Shown here: piece by piece, positions 8,920 to 18,469 of the stretch
Layout of the letters: each line of letters opens with the position of its first letter
Numbering within the stretch: the stretch's first letter is position 1
DNA from: Lachnospiraceae bacterium RM5
GTDB lineage: Bacteria; Bacillota; Clostridia; Lachnospirales; Lachnospiraceae
DNA length: 64,000 bases
Reading direction: 5' to 3'
Assembly: GCA_900110975.1 (NCBI GenBank)
Contig: FOFK01000009.1
Span: 1-64,000, forward strand
Notes under the pieces: generated by a model
The model's database searches: none
The model's input: only the letters and a program-made list of their open reading frames with translations
What the model was told of the DNA's origin: nothing
Program-made: the position numbers and the translations under genes

Positions 8920-9262
8920 CATTGAGAGAGAATAGTAGCATTACACTGTTTTTCAGAGAGTATCCGGCTGGTGAAAGGATATAAAATAAGAAATGTGAAT
9001 ACACTCTTTAGTTGCTTTTTTGAAAGCTATAAGATTTGGAATTTATGAAAAACTTTTTGGAAATTCTTATAGTTATTAGGAAAAGCCGGATGCATCCGTT
9101 ATAGTGCTAAGATTTTTTATAAAGTTTTATAAGTTATATTTGTTTTACAATATTTATGGAAATTTATAAAAAACCTGATGAGGAAAATTTCGTGAGAGAT
9201 TTTTGATTTAGAGGTGGTACCGCATATATGCCCTCTATAGCGCAGGCTATAGAGGGTTTTTT
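8920..9262 (+). promoter_or_regulatory. T-box leader (tyrosine) with transcription terminator
   Basis: The conserved T-box core GGTGGTACCGC (9213-9223) is followed by a strong terminator hairpin (9231-9256, CCCTCTATAGC pairing with its complement) and a U run to 9262. Upstream, GAATACAC places a Tyr codon TAC at 9000-9002 in the likely specifier loop, fitting the downstream gene. In this family uncharged tRNA pairs with the specifier and the T-box bulge, and favours the antiterminator. Transcription of tyrS is therefore expected to rise on tyrosine starvation. Confidence 0.93.
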
Positions 9263-9329
9263 ATTTGAAAAATTATGAAAGGAAAATGTGGACTTTCGTT
9301 TTTTTGCGAATGGTTTACAGGTAAATGAA

Positions 9330-10550
9330 ATGACTATTTATGAAGAATTAGAAAAAAGAGGGTTGGTAGCCCAGGTTACAGATGAAGCAGAAATAAAAGA
9401 ACTTATTAATAATGGAAAGGCAACTTTCTATATTGGATTTGATCCAACAGCAGACTCTCTTCATGTTGGACATTTTATGGCGCTTTGTCTTATGAAGAGA
9501 CTTCAGATGGCAGGAAATAAGCCGGTTGTTCTTCTTGGTGGAGGAACAGGTTACATTGGAGATCCAACAGGAAAATCAGAGATGAGAGCAATGTTATCTC
9601 CAGAAGATATTAAGCATAATTGTGAATGTTTCAAGAAACAGATGGAAAAATTTATTGACTTTAGCGATGGTAAAGCAATTGCAGTTAATAATGCCGACTG
9701 GTTACTTGATTTAAATTATATAGATGTATTAAGAGAAGTAGGACCATGTTTTTCTGTAAATAACATGCTTAGAGCAGAGTGTTATAAGCAGAGAATGGAA
9801 AAAGGACTTTCATTTTTGGAATTCAACTACATGATAATGCAGTCTTATGACTTCTATCATTTATTTAAAGAATATGGCTGTAATATGCAGTTTGGTGGGG
9901 ATGACCAGTGGTCTAACATGCTTGGTGGAACTGAGCTTATCAGAAAGAAACTTGGAAAAGATGCATATGCAATGACAATCACTCTTCTTCTTAATTCAGA
10001 AGGAAAGAAGATGGGTAAGACAGAAAAAGGTGCAGTATGGCTTGATCCTGAAAAAACATCTCCATTTGAATTCTTCCAGTACTGGAGAAATGTTGGTGAT
10101 GCAGATGTATTAAAATGCATTAAGATGTTGACATTCCTTCCATTAGAAGAAATTGAAAAGATGGAATCTTATGAAGGTTCGCAGCTTAATGAAGCAAAAG
10201 AGATTCTTGCTTATGAGCTTACAAAACTTGTTCATGGTGAAGAAGAGGCATTGAAGGCAAAAGAAGCATCCCATGCGTTATTTGCAGGTGGTGGAGATGA
10301 CTCAAATATGCCAACAACAACACTTACAGAAGATGACTTAACAGACGGTAAAATATTAATTCTTGATCTTATGGTTAAATGCGGACTCATTACTTCAAAG
10401 AATGAAGGAAGAAGACTTATTACACAGGGTGGTGTAATGGTTGATGATGTTAAAGTTGATGGAATCGAATTTGCCATAATCAAAGAACAGCTTGAAAATG
10501 GCGTAAAGATCAAAAAAGGAAAGAAGAAATTCCATAAAGCAGTAATATAG
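9330..10550 (+). CDS. tyrS: Tyrosyl-tRNA synthetase
   Basis: The protein has 406 residues from ATG 9330 (MTIYEELEKRG, the usual N-terminus of clostridial TyrRS). A GTG at 9288 would add 14 unlikely residues, although AAAGGA precedes it, so the start is not certain. This class I synthetase shows HVGH (the HIGH motif, in DSLHVGHF) and KMGKT in the KMSKS position. The C-terminal 80 residues form the S4-like RNA-binding domain (SKNEGRRLITQGGVMVDD). It charges tRNA-Tyr in the cytoplasm. It is controlled by the T-box leader and closed by a bidirectional terminator at 10556-10599. Confidence 0.96.
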   Translation: MTIYEELEKRGLVAQVTDEAEIKELINNGKATFYIGFDPTADSLHVGHFMALCLMKRLQMAGNKPVVLLGGGTGYIGDPTGKSEMRAMLSPEDIKHNCECFKKQMEKFIDFSDGKAIAVNNADWLLDLNYIDVLREVGPCFSVNNMLRAECYKQRMEKGLSFLEFNYMIMQSYDFYHLFKEYGCNMQFGGDDQWSNMLGGTELIRKKLGKDAYAMTITLLLNSEGKKMGKTEKGAVWLDPEKTSPFEFFQYWRNVGDADVLKCIKMLTFLPLEEIEKMESYEGSQLNEAKEILAYELTKLVHGEEEALKAKEASHALFAGGGDDSNMPTTTLTEDDLTDGKILILDLMVKCGLITSKNEGRRLITQGGVMVDDVKVDGIEFAIIKEQLENGVKIKKGKKKFHKAVI

Positions 10551-10555
10551 GAAAA

Positions 10556-10599
10556 TAAAAAAGCGTAACAGTTTACAAGCTGTTACGCTTAATTTTTTT
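10556..10599. terminator. Bidirectional Rho-independent terminator
   Basis: AAGCGTAACAG pairs with CTGTTACGCTT (10561-10590), with a T run on the plus side and an A run on the other. It serves the convergent tyrS and SDR genes. Confidence 0.9.
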
Positions 10600-11365
10600 A
10601 TATCCAACCACCATCAAAGGTTATTATCTGTCCTGTAAGATAGGAAGGAGAACTATAAATGCTATAAACCATACTTGCAACCTCATCCGGTTTACCCATT
10701 CTGTTTATAGGAATCTCATTTAATAATGCATGTCTTTCGTCATCAGATAATCTGCCGTTCATATCAGTATCAATAGCACCGCATGCAATGGCATTTACCC
10801 TTATGTTACTTAAGGCAAGCTCTTTTGCAAGAGATTTTGTAAATGCATTTACTCCGCCCTTGGTTGCAGAATAAGCAACTTCACATGATGCACCCACATT
10901 TCCCCAGACAGAGGAAACGTTTATTATCTGTCCATAGGAAAGCTTTAGAAAATCCGGAATAAATAATTTGGATGTATAGAATATAGAAGATAAATTTGTA
11001 TTTATGACTTTATTCCATTCCTCAGCAGACATATCCTGTAAAAGTCCAAAGTATTCAATGCCTGCATTATTTATAACACAAGATACAAGGATGTTTTTTT
11101 CCTCCAATTCTTTCTTTGCACCCTCAAGACTGCTATAATCTGATACATCTGAAATAATAGGAACAAAAATATCTAACTTACTATTATAGTTGTTACCACT
11201 TTTTTTATATGCATCCACGCAAAGTTCTAAAGTTTCATTTGATTTTTCTTTGTTTCTTGAAATTAATACAAGGGGAAAGGAATTTTTGGCAAACTCTATG
11301 GCAATTGCACGTCCGATTCCTTTTGAAGCACCTGTTATTAATATATATTTATTTGAATTATCCAT
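10598..11365 (-). CDS. SDR-family oxidoreductase, YmfI-like (probable EF-P 5-aminopentanone reductase)
   Basis: The protein has 255 residues. This short-chain dehydrogenase shows the NAD(P)-binding GASKGIG loop, NNAG (residues 101-104), the catalytic Ser (NVSSV) and YxxxK (YSATK). The stretch NNAGIEYFGLLQDMSAEEW resembles YmfI, the reductase that finishes 5-aminopentanol modification of elongation factor P in Bacillus. FabG-type 3-oxoacyl reductase is the alternative. It is a single gene convergent with tyrS. Confidence 0.85.
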   Translation of the reverse strand: MDNSNKYILITGASKGIGRAIAIEFAKNSFPLVLISRNKEKSNETLELCVDAYKKSGNNYNSKLDIFVPIISDVSDYSSLEGAKKELEEKNILVSCVINNAGIEYFGLLQDMSAEEWNKVINTNLSSIFYTSKLFIPDFLKLSYGQIINVSSVWGNVGASCEVAYSATKGGVNAFTKSLAKELALSNIRVNAIACGAIDTDMNGRLSDDERHALLNEIPINRMGKPDEVASMVYSIYSSPSYLTGQIITFDGGWI

Positions 11366-11492
11366 AAGATAATAATACGTATATAGGGAAAAATTGTCAA
11401 TTATTTATTCAAAATATACAAAAAAAGAGAGCCTGGCATGCATGGTTATTGTAGAAAACTGATTAAAATGGGCGTTTTATAAATTTTTGTCC

Positions 11493-11521
11493 TTGACACA
11501 AAAAAAAAGATTTGATATTAT
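11493..11521 (+). promoter_or_regulatory. Strong sigma-A promoter of the wall hydrolase gene
   Basis: TTGACA (11493-11498), a 17-base spacer, then TATTAT (11516-11521). A long leader of about 140 bases follows, without an obvious regulatory fold. Confidence 0.75.
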
Positions 11522-11666
11522 GTAATAAGATTTTAACAAATTTGTAATATTTTGCATTTTGTTAATGATTACTAGTATTCGACATATGAAGGTAGAGTAA
11601 AGACTTAGAGAAGAAGTAAAGATATATAGAAAAGTACGTTAAGTATGTATGAAAGGAAAGGTTTTT

Positions 11667-12956
11667 GTGAAGAGAAGATATGTTGCTTTCGTTGCTGCTT
11701 GTATAATGGCTACAACAGTTACAACAGGGGCACTTGCTGCAACAAAGAAAACAGATGCTGCGATTCAATCAGCTGGAATTGCATTATATTTAGACGATTA
11801 TGATTATGAAACAAATGATAAGAAGACAGAGTTAGAGGCATTGGTTCAGAACAATGTTAAGGCAACAAAAGCTGATGTAAAGAGTGAAGAAGAGACTAAG
11901 AAAGATAATTTATCAGTATATGATACAATTGCTATTACTAAAGTAGACAACTATGTTAATGTAAGAGAGAAATCTAATACAGATTCAGAAGTTGTTGGTG
12001 TTATTTATGACAAATGTGCCGCTACTATTCTTGCAGAAGAAGGTGACTGGTACAAGATTGAATCAGGAAATGTAACAGGATACGTTAATAAACAGTATTT
12101 CGTAACAGGTGATGAAGCGAGAGAACTTGCTACACAGTGCGGATATGTTAAAGCTACAGTTACAACAACAACATTAAACGTCAGAGAAGGACAGGGCACA
12201 GATGATGAAATCGTTGCTCAGATTCCTGAAGGTGACGAATACGACGTTATCGAATATGGTGACGGATGGGTATATTTAAATGTTGATGAGATGACAATGG
12301 GTTGGGTATCAGATGAATTCGTTGATATCCAGATCAAATACAACACAGCTCTTACTTTAGAAGAAGAGCAGGCTAAGATTGCTGAAGAAGAAAGACTTGC
12401 TGCAGAAGCTGCTGAAGCTGAGAGACTTGCTGCAGAGGAAAAAGAAAAAGAAGAAGCTGCAAAAGCAGCATATGATGATGAAGAAGATGAAGTAACATAT
12501 ACTCAGTCAAATGAGACACAGACTACAACAACATATAGCGAGCCTGAAACAGAAGCAGCTTATGTTGAACCTGAGACAGAAGCTAGCGCACCTGCTGTAA
12601 GCTCTTCAGGAGTTACAGGAGCAGATGTAGTTGCATATGCAAGCCAGTTCGTTGGAAATCCATATGTGTATGGAGGATCAAGTTTAACAAATGGTACTGA
12701 CTGTTCAGGATTTACAATGTCAGTATATGCTCACTTTGGATATAGCTTACCACACAGCTCAGGCGCTCAGTCAGGATGTGGAACAAGAGTTGCATTAAGC
12801 GACATCCAGCCTGGTGATATCCTTTGCTACAGTGGACACGTTGCTATCTATGCAGGAAATGGACAGATCGTTCATGCAAGTACACCTGAAACAGGTATTA
12901 CATACGGTAATGCTTTCAGCAATTCACCATATGCAGCAGTCAGAATTATTAACTAA
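11667..12956 (+). CDS. Secreted SH3-domain NlpC/P60 peptidoglycan hydrolase
   Basis: The protein has 429 residues from GTG 11667, favoured because GAAAGGAAAGG lies at the right distance and the product starts MKRRYVAF, a clean signal peptide ending about ALAA. ATG 11649 is the alternative. Two bacterial SH3 domains follow (VNVREKSNTDSEVVG and LNVREGQGTDDEIVA). Then come an Ala/Glu-rich coiled-coil linker, a Thr/Glu-rich stretch, and a C-terminal NlpC/P60 domain with catalytic Cys in TDCSGF and His in SGHVAIY. It probably cleaves stem peptides in the wall during growth. Its codon use is cleaner than its neighbours, suggesting high expression. Confidence 0.93.
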   Translation: MKRRYVAFVAACIMATTVTTGALAATKKTDAAIQSAGIALYLDDYDYETNDKKTELEALVQNNVKATKADVKSEEETKKDNLSVYDTIAITKVDNYVNVREKSNTDSEVVGVIYDKCAATILAEEGDWYKIESGNVTGYVNKQYFVTGDEARELATQCGYVKATVTTTTLNVREGQGTDDEIVAQIPEGDEYDVIEYGDGWVYLNVDEMTMGWVSDEFVDIQIKYNTALTLEEEQAKIAEEERLAAEAAEAERLAAEEKEKEEAAKAAYDDEEDEVTYTQSNETQTTTTYSEPETEAAYVEPETEASAPAVSSSGVTGADVVAYASQFVGNPYVYGGSSLTNGTDCSGFTMSVYAHFGYSLPHSSGAQSGCGTRVALSDIQPGDILCYSGHVAIYAGNGQIVHASTPETGITYGNAFSNSPYAAVRIIN

Positions 12957-12972
12957 TTAAATTAAAAAGTAC

Positions 12973-13002
12973 AGGCGTAGCAGTTATCTGCTACGCCTTT
13001 TT
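12973..13002 (+). terminator. Rho-independent terminator
   Basis: AGGCGTAGCAG pairs with CTGCTACGCCT across a TTAT loop, followed by T residues. It ends the NlpC/P60 transcript. Confidence 0.9.
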
Positions 13003-13080
13003 AAGTATTATAAAAATGTGGATCAAGAAAAATATATTTGGAAACAGAATGGACCTGATTTGAATCATACGGAGGATTTC

Positions 13081-13446
13081 ATGGATAACAGAATATTTTA
13101 TGATGAAAAAGAATTATTAAGAATAGGCGAAGAACTGGATAAAAAATTAAAGGGCACAATAACCTGGTATGAAGAGGAAACCATATCTAATGATAAGCCA
13201 TCATTTATGTGGAGTGAGGTAAAAGCACCGGTAAATGTAAGTGCAAATTTAAGAGTATTACTGGGAAATGAATGCCTGGATGTTATTAAGATAATAATGC
13301 TATATGTACAGCTGATTGGAAAGAAAAATGGTGATTCAAATGATAATCTGCTTTTTTCTTATGCGTCAGAAGGAAAGAAAAGCATATATATCAGGGCTGT
13401 TCCTGAAGGTGAGAATCCAAAATTATATCTTCATGGGGTTAAATAG
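13081..13446 (+). CDS. Small hypothetical protein
   Basis: The protein has 121 residues from ATG 13081, which has GGAGG eight bases upstream. A GTG start at 13018 would add 21 residues without a ribosome site. The protein is soluble and acidic, with SANLRVLLGNECLDVIKIIMLYVQL as its most ordered helical part (positions 13231-13305). No family is recognised. It sits between the wall hydrolase terminator and the membrane protein at 13523, and may be co-transcribed with the latter. Confidence 0.7.
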   Translation: MDNRIFYDEKELLRIGEELDKKLKGTITWYEEETISNDKPSFMWSEVKAPVNVSANLRVLLGNECLDVIKIIMLYVQLIGKKNGDSNDNLLFSYASEGKKSIYIRAVPEGENPKLYLHGVK

Positions 13447-13522
13447 CACATAATATATTTAGCTAGAGAAATGAGAAAGATTATGATAAAATTATTATGT
13501 ATTAATTAATTGGAGAGATAAG

Positions 13523-13990
13523 ATGTTAAAAAAATATTTGTTTGTGTTTTTGGTTTCAATGGTACCTCTTATAGAACTTAGAGGTGCGATACCTATATCA
13601 AGAGGTATGCATATGCCTGTATTAAATTCATATATCGTAGCAATTATAGGAAATATGATTCCTGTACCATTTATTTACTTTTTTGCAAGAAAGGTATTAG
13701 AGTGGGGAAAGGATAAAAAATATATCGGGAAATTTTTTACATTCTGCCTTGAAAAAGGGGAAAAAGGCGGTAAAAAATTAACAGAAAAAGTTGGAAGAGG
13801 AACATTTCTAGCATTGCTTTTATTTGTAGGTATTCCGCTTCCTGGAACAGGAGCCTGGACTGGAACACTTGCAGCTAGTATTCTTGATATGGAATTTAAA
13901 AAGACTGTTGTAGCAGTTATACTTGGTGTATTACTTGCAGGAATTATTATGATGGCTGGTGCAGGAACAGTTTTTCATTTTATTGGATAA
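13523..13990 (+). CDS. Small multidrug-export family membrane protein (COG2426-like)
   Basis: The protein has 155 residues. The start is ATG 13523 behind GGAGAGA. Near the N-terminus is PLIELRGAIPIS, and later GIPLPGTGAWTG, both characteristic of the Sm_multidrug_ex family. Four or so hydrophobic segments are interrupted by a Lys-rich stretch (LEKGEKGGKK). The actual substrate of the family is poorly established. It is 30 bases from aroB and probably in one transcript with it. Confidence 0.85.
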   Translation: MLKKYLFVFLVSMVPLIELRGAIPISRGMHMPVLNSYIVAIIGNMIPVPFIYFFARKVLEWGKDKKYIGKFFTFCLEKGEKGGKKLTEKVGRGTFLALLLFVGIPLPGTGAWTGTLAASILDMEFKKTVVAVILGVLLAGIIMMAGAGTVFHFIG

Positions 13991-14020
13991 AACGGATAAA
14001 TCGTATAAAGGAGAGACAAA

Positions 14021-15133
14021 ATGGCGGTATTCAGAGTAGAACTTAAACGTGTAGTGGATGATACATATGACATAGAGATAGGATTTGATCTTAAGAAGCA
14101 TTTATTAAATGATATAAATGATAAAATTTTTGGAAATATAAATAAGTTTGTGATAATTACAGATAGCAATGTAGTAAATTTATATGGTAAGCCAATTTAT
14201 GAAATGCTTATAGATGCAGGATATAAGGCAGATATTTTAGTCTTTGAAGCAGGAGAAAAATCAAAGACAAGAAAAGTTAAAGAAGAGCTTGAAGATGCAA
14301 TGCTTGAAAAGGATTATAGAAGAGACTGCATGGTTATTGCTGTTGGTGGCGGTGTTGTTACAGATATGGCCGGATTTGTCGCAGGAACATTTGCAAGAGG
14401 AGTTCCATTTATAAATTATGCCACAACTTTACTTGCAGCAGCAGATGCCTCAGTTGGTGGGAAAACTGCAGTTGATACTAAGAGAGCAACAAACCTTATT
14501 GGCTTATTTAATCAGCCAAAGAAGGTTTATATAGATATTGATACATGGAATACATTAGATGCAAGACAGATTTCATCAGGAATGGCTGAAACCATTAAGC
14601 ATGCATGTTTTGCTGATAGTGCTTTATTTGAGTACTTAGAAGAAAATATGGATAAGATTCTTTCAGTAGATAAAAAAGCATGTGAACATATTGCAAATGA
14701 AAATTGCAAGATTAAATATAATGTTGTAATGAAAGATGAGAAGGAAAGCGGACTAAGAGAGATACTAAATCTTGGACATACAGTGGGAAGAGCTATTGAA
14801 ACTGTTAGCAATTACCAGTTATTACATGGTGAAGCTGTTGCCATAGGACTTGTATTTGAAGCATATCTTGCTAAAAAATTAGGATATATGAATGATGATG
14901 AAGTTAAACGTATGATAAATCTTATAAAATCAGCAAAACTTCCTGTTAGTATACCGGATTATATAGATAGGGAAGAACTTGTAAAGAAGTTATATACTGA
15001 TAAAAAAGTAAGAGATGGTAAACTTAGATTTGTTATACAAAAGGGAATTGGTGATATAGTCCAGTTTGGAGAAAATGTATATGCAATACCTATAACTGAA
15101 GATGTTGTAAGAGAGGTTATGAAAGAACTTTAA
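14021..15133 (+). CDS. aroB: 3-dehydroquinate synthase
   Basis: The protein has 370 residues, full length, with GGAGAGA before ATG 14021. AroB converts DAHP to 3-dehydroquinate, step 2 of the shikimate pathway. The NAD-binding and active-site signatures are clear: AVGGGVVTDMAGFVAGTFARG, TTLLAAADASVGGKTAVD and the metal ligands in LNLGHTVGRAIE and LLHGEAVAIG. The pathway partner aroA lies at 58981, so the pathway genes are scattered. Confidence 0.96.
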   Translation: MAVFRVELKRVVDDTYDIEIGFDLKKHLLNDINDKIFGNINKFVIITDSNVVNLYGKPIYEMLIDAGYKADILVFEAGEKSKTRKVKEELEDAMLEKDYRRDCMVIAVGGGVVTDMAGFVAGTFARGVPFINYATTLLAAADASVGGKTAVDTKRATNLIGLFNQPKKVYIDIDTWNTLDARQISSGMAETIKHACFADSALFEYLEENMDKILSVDKKACEHIANENCKIKYNVVMKDEKESGLREILNLGHTVGRAIETVSNYQLLHGEAVAIGLVFEAYLAKKLGYMNDDEVKRMINLIKSAKLPVSIPDYIDREELVKKLYTDKKVRDGKLRFVIQKGIGDIVQFGENVYAIPITEDVVREVMKEL

Positions 15134-15193
15134 TAAAAAACTTTAATAAAGAACAAATAATGACAGGCGTAAATGTGCAAAGGGTGGTTTATA

Positions 15194-16864
15194 TTGGTAA
15201 AATCAAAAAAGAATAACATTCTAATTTTATTTGTGGGTATAATGGTTTTAATGGGATGTTTTTGCTATGAAAAAAGGGCATATGCCGTGGAGTATAAAGA
15301 AGGGGATGTGACTTATACATATACAGATATTGACTCGGAAAGTGTATGTATTACAGGAGTTAAAGGAAATGTTACCGGTATAACCATTCCTTCGTCCATT
15401 GCAGGTAAAAAAGTTACAAAGATAGGCAGTGGTGCTTTCTTTGAAAATACTTCATTGCAGTCGGTAACGATTCCTTCGACAGTGACTGTTATTGATGATA
15501 TGGCATTTTCTGAATGCTCTGGTTTAAAAGAAGTTTCATTAGGTAATGGGTTAATAAATATTGGTGAGTATGCATTTCAGGGATGTATAGCTTTAGAAAA
15601 AATCACTATTCCGGATACGGTTACGGATATTCTGGAAGGTGCATTTCTTGGATGTAAAAAATTAAGTGATATCAGTGTTGGTAAAAAAGTTAAAAACATT
15701 GGATTTATGGCCTTTTTGGACTGTAATTCATTAGAGGAAATATATCTTCCTTCATCATTGGAAAGTATAGAAGATTATGCATTTGGATATTATTATGAAG
15801 CAGGATCATTAAAAAAAGACAGTCTTTTTATAATAAAGGGTGAAGTGTCTTCTAATGCAAAGAAATATGCTGATAATAATGGATTTACATATATATCCGC
15901 TAAAAATAATGAGCCATATCTTTTATATGTAACCCATGCACAAAGTTATGGCTGGTTAAATTATGTATCTGATGGAAATACTTCAGGAACCATAGGAAAA
16001 TCAAAAAGACTTGAAGCTGTAAGGATACGTTTGGTTTCTACGGATAATCTGACGGGAGGAATTGAATATTCATCCCATGTGCAGTCTATCGGCTGGCAGG
16101 GATATGTATCAGATGGGGAAATTTCTGGAACTGAGGGAAAAAGTTTAAGAGTTGAAGCAATAAAAATAAGATTAACAGGTGATATTTCAAATTCTTATGA
16201 TGTTTATTACAGGGTTCACGCACAGACTTTTGGCTGGATGGGCTGGACTAAAAACGGTGAGATGGCAGGAAGCAGCGGATATGCTAAGAGACTTGAAGCT
16301 ATAGAAATAAAGCTTGTAAAAAAAGGTGTTGAAGTCTATGAAGACAGTGTTTCTTCATATAGGGATAAGTCACTTGATGAGAAGGTAAGAAATATTAATC
16401 CTACCATTTCTTACAGGGTTCATGTTCAAAGTTATGGGTGGATAAATTATGTGCAAAATGGGGAAATGGCAGGAACCAGTGGAAAAGCAAAGAGGCTTGA
16501 AGCTATAAATATAAGTGTTTCAGATTTATCAGGTATTACAGGCGGGATAGAATATAAAGTACATGTCCAGACTTATGGGTGGATGGATTATGTAAAAAAT
16601 GGCGAGATGGCAGGAACGAGTGGAAAAGCAAAAAGACTTGAAGGTATAAAGATAAGGCTTACAGGGACTTTGGCAAATTATTTTAATGTACATTATAGAA
16701 CGCATGTACAAAAATTTGGCTGGCTTTCATATACGATAAATGGAAGACCATCAGGTTCAGAAGGATATGCGTATCGTTTAGAAGCAATAAATATCAAACT
16801 TGTTAGAAAGGAGGATGATTCATTTACTCTTGTAAATGAAAATAATAGTTTCTTAAAAAAATAA
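15194..16864 (+). CDS. Secreted BspA-type leucine-rich repeat protein with six ChW repeats
   Basis: The protein has 556 residues from TTG 15194, which has GGGTGG upstream; ATG 15173 is in frame but lacks a site. The signal peptide (ILILFVGIMVLMGCFCY, then AYA) is followed by BspA-like leucine-rich repeats (residues about 60-220; SLQSVTIPSTVTVI and similar). Six ChW repeats then occur in two groups of three (VQSYGWLNYV...GKSKRLEAVRIRL). ChW repeats are clostridial modules thought to act in adhesion or polysaccharide binding. It is followed 3 bases later by another ChW protein, so the pair is one operon. Confidence 0.9.
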   Translation: MVKSKKNNILILFVGIMVLMGCFCYEKRAYAVEYKEGDVTYTYTDIDSESVCITGVKGNVTGITIPSSIAGKKVTKIGSGAFFENTSLQSVTIPSTVTVIDDMAFSECSGLKEVSLGNGLINIGEYAFQGCIALEKITIPDTVTDILEGAFLGCKKLSDISVGKKVKNIGFMAFLDCNSLEEIYLPSSLESIEDYAFGYYYEAGSLKKDSLFIIKGEVSSNAKKYADNNGFTYISAKNNEPYLLYVTHAQSYGWLNYVSDGNTSGTIGKSKRLEAVRIRLVSTDNLTGGIEYSSHVQSIGWQGYVSDGEISGTEGKSLRVEAIKIRLTGDISNSYDVYYRVHAQTFGWMGWTKNGEMAGSSGYAKRLEAIEIKLVKKGVEVYEDSVSSYRDKSLDEKVRNINPTISYRVHVQSYGWINYVQNGEMAGTSGKAKRLEAINISVSDLSGITGGIEYKVHVQTYGWMDYVKNGEMAGTSGKAKRLEGIKIRLTGTLANYFNVHYRTHVQKFGWLSYTINGRPSGSEGYAYRLEAINIKLVRKEDDSFTLVNENNSFLKK

Positions 16865-16867
16865 ATA

Positions 16868-18349
16868 ATGGGATTGGAGATGTTGCGTTTGAAAAATAGG
16901 TTTACAAAAAAGATTTTTAAACGATTTCTGACAGAAATTCTTATGGTAGCCATACTTTGTTTAATGTGTGGTGAAAATGCCTTATTTATAAGAAATGTTA
17001 AGGCATTTGCAAACGAAGAAGATGTATATGAGATTCCAACTATAAATGCCATGGCCCACGTACAGAAAAAAGGATGGTTATCAGGGGTATCATCAGGAGA
17101 AATTATTGGAACAACAGGAGAAAGTCTTAGAATAGAGGCTATTAAATTAAGTGTAAGTTCTAATGAATTATCAGGTGGAATAGAATATAAGTCTCATGTA
17201 CAAAAAATAGGCTGGCAGGACTATGTTTCTGATGGTGAAATGTCAGGAACAAGTGGAAGAGCTTTAAGACTTGAAGCTGTGAGTATCAGACTTACAGGGG
17301 AGCTGGCTGATTATTTTGATGTTTATTATTCTTGTCATGTACAGAGTTTTGGATGGCTTGGATGGGTTAAAAATGGTGAGGTATCAGGAAGCAGCGGATA
17401 TTCAAAGAGGATGGAAGCTTTAAAAATTATCATCGTTAGGAAAGGTGATACTGCATCCATTCCTACATCAGATGTTTCAGGATATTTTAATAGTAAAGAT
17501 GTTCCGGTAGTTGCATATACATCTCATATGCAAAGTTACGGCTGGATGGATTATGTAACTAATAGAAAAGTCAGTGGTGTCATTGGCAAATCAAAGAGAA
17601 TGGAAGCAATAAATATGCTTATTACAAGCTCTAAAGGTTACAGTGGTTCTATACAGTATGCGGCTCATGTCCAGACTTATGGCTGGACAAATATGATTTC
17701 TAATAACCTGGCTTGTGGAACAGTTGGCAAAGGTCTTAGAGTTGAAGGAATAAAGATAGAATTAACCGGAGATATATCAAATTATTATGATATCTATTAT
17801 AGAGCGTATTCGCAGAAATTTGGATGGCTTGGCTGGGCGAAAAATGGTGCACCGGCAGGAACATCCGGTTATGGGTACAGACTTGAGGGATACCAGGTTG
17901 TAATTGTTCATAAAAATGCCGGAGCTCCTGGAAGCACTAAAAATTCTTTTGTTTCAAAAAAAATAACGGCTCCTTCAAGCCCTCAGGCTGACGAAGTAAT
18001 AAGACTTGTTAATGTAGAAAGAGCTAAATATGGGCTTTCTCCTCTTAAAAAGAATGCTGTTGCAACAAATGCTGCTAATAAGAGAGCTATGGAATGTAAG
18101 ACATTATTTGATCATACAAGACCTGACGGAACGTCATGGAGTACAATATTAGCAGAATTTAATATTGATTTTGGAGCTGCAGGGGAGAATCTTGCGGAAG
18201 GATATCCTAATGCAGCAGAAGTTGTGGAAGCATGGATGAATTCTCCGGGACACAGGGCTAATATTTTGGATAGTGAGTTCACAAGTATAGGTGTCGGATA
18301 TTATGTTTATAATGGTTACCCATACTGGTCACAATTATTTATTGGTTAA
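16868..18349 (+). CDS. Secreted ChW-repeat protein with C-terminal CAP domain
   Basis: The frame encodes 493 residues. The exact start among ATG 16868, ATG 16880 and nearby TTG codons is unclear, because the only GGAG lies between them. A signal peptide (ILMVAILCLMCG to VKAFA) precedes six ChW repeats in two groups of three, each with GW and G-x-SG spacing. Residues about 375-493 form a CAP/SCP-like domain (VIRLVNVERAKYGLSPL, DHTRPDGTSW, GENLAEGYP, WMNSPGHRANIL) of the YkwD type. The CAP fold in bacteria is secreted but of unproven activity. It directly follows the LRR-ChW gene. Confidence 0.9.
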   Translation: MGLEMLRLKNRFTKKIFKRFLTEILMVAILCLMCGENALFIRNVKAFANEEDVYEIPTINAMAHVQKKGWLSGVSSGEIIGTTGESLRIEAIKLSVSSNELSGGIEYKSHVQKIGWQDYVSDGEMSGTSGRALRLEAVSIRLTGELADYFDVYYSCHVQSFGWLGWVKNGEVSGSSGYSKRMEALKIIIVRKGDTASIPTSDVSGYFNSKDVPVVAYTSHMQSYGWMDYVTNRKVSGVIGKSKRMEAINMLITSSKGYSGSIQYAAHVQTYGWTNMISNNLACGTVGKGLRVEGIKIELTGDISNYYDIYYRAYSQKFGWLGWAKNGAPAGTSGYGYRLEGYQVVIVHKNAGAPGSTKNSFVSKKITAPSSPQADEVIRLVNVERAKYGLSPLKKNAVATNAANKRAMECKTLFDHTRPDGTSWSTILAEFNIDFGAAGENLAEGYPNAAEVVEAWMNSPGHRANILDSEFTSIGVGYYVYNGYPYWSQLFIG

Positions 18350-18407
18350 AATATACAAAGTTTATTGTAAAAGGTAAAATGTTTTTAGAAAAAATGCAAT
18401 AAAATTC

Positions 18408-18436
18408 TTCATAATATTTAAAATGTATGGTATAAT
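18408..18436 (+). promoter_or_regulatory. Probable promoter of glgCD
   Basis: TATAAT (18431-18436) with a weak TTCATA -35 (18408-18413) at a 17-base spacer. It lies 34 bases before the GTG start. Confidence 0.55.
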
Positions 18437-18469
18437 GTACGCATACTAATTATACAGCGAGGTGATTGC

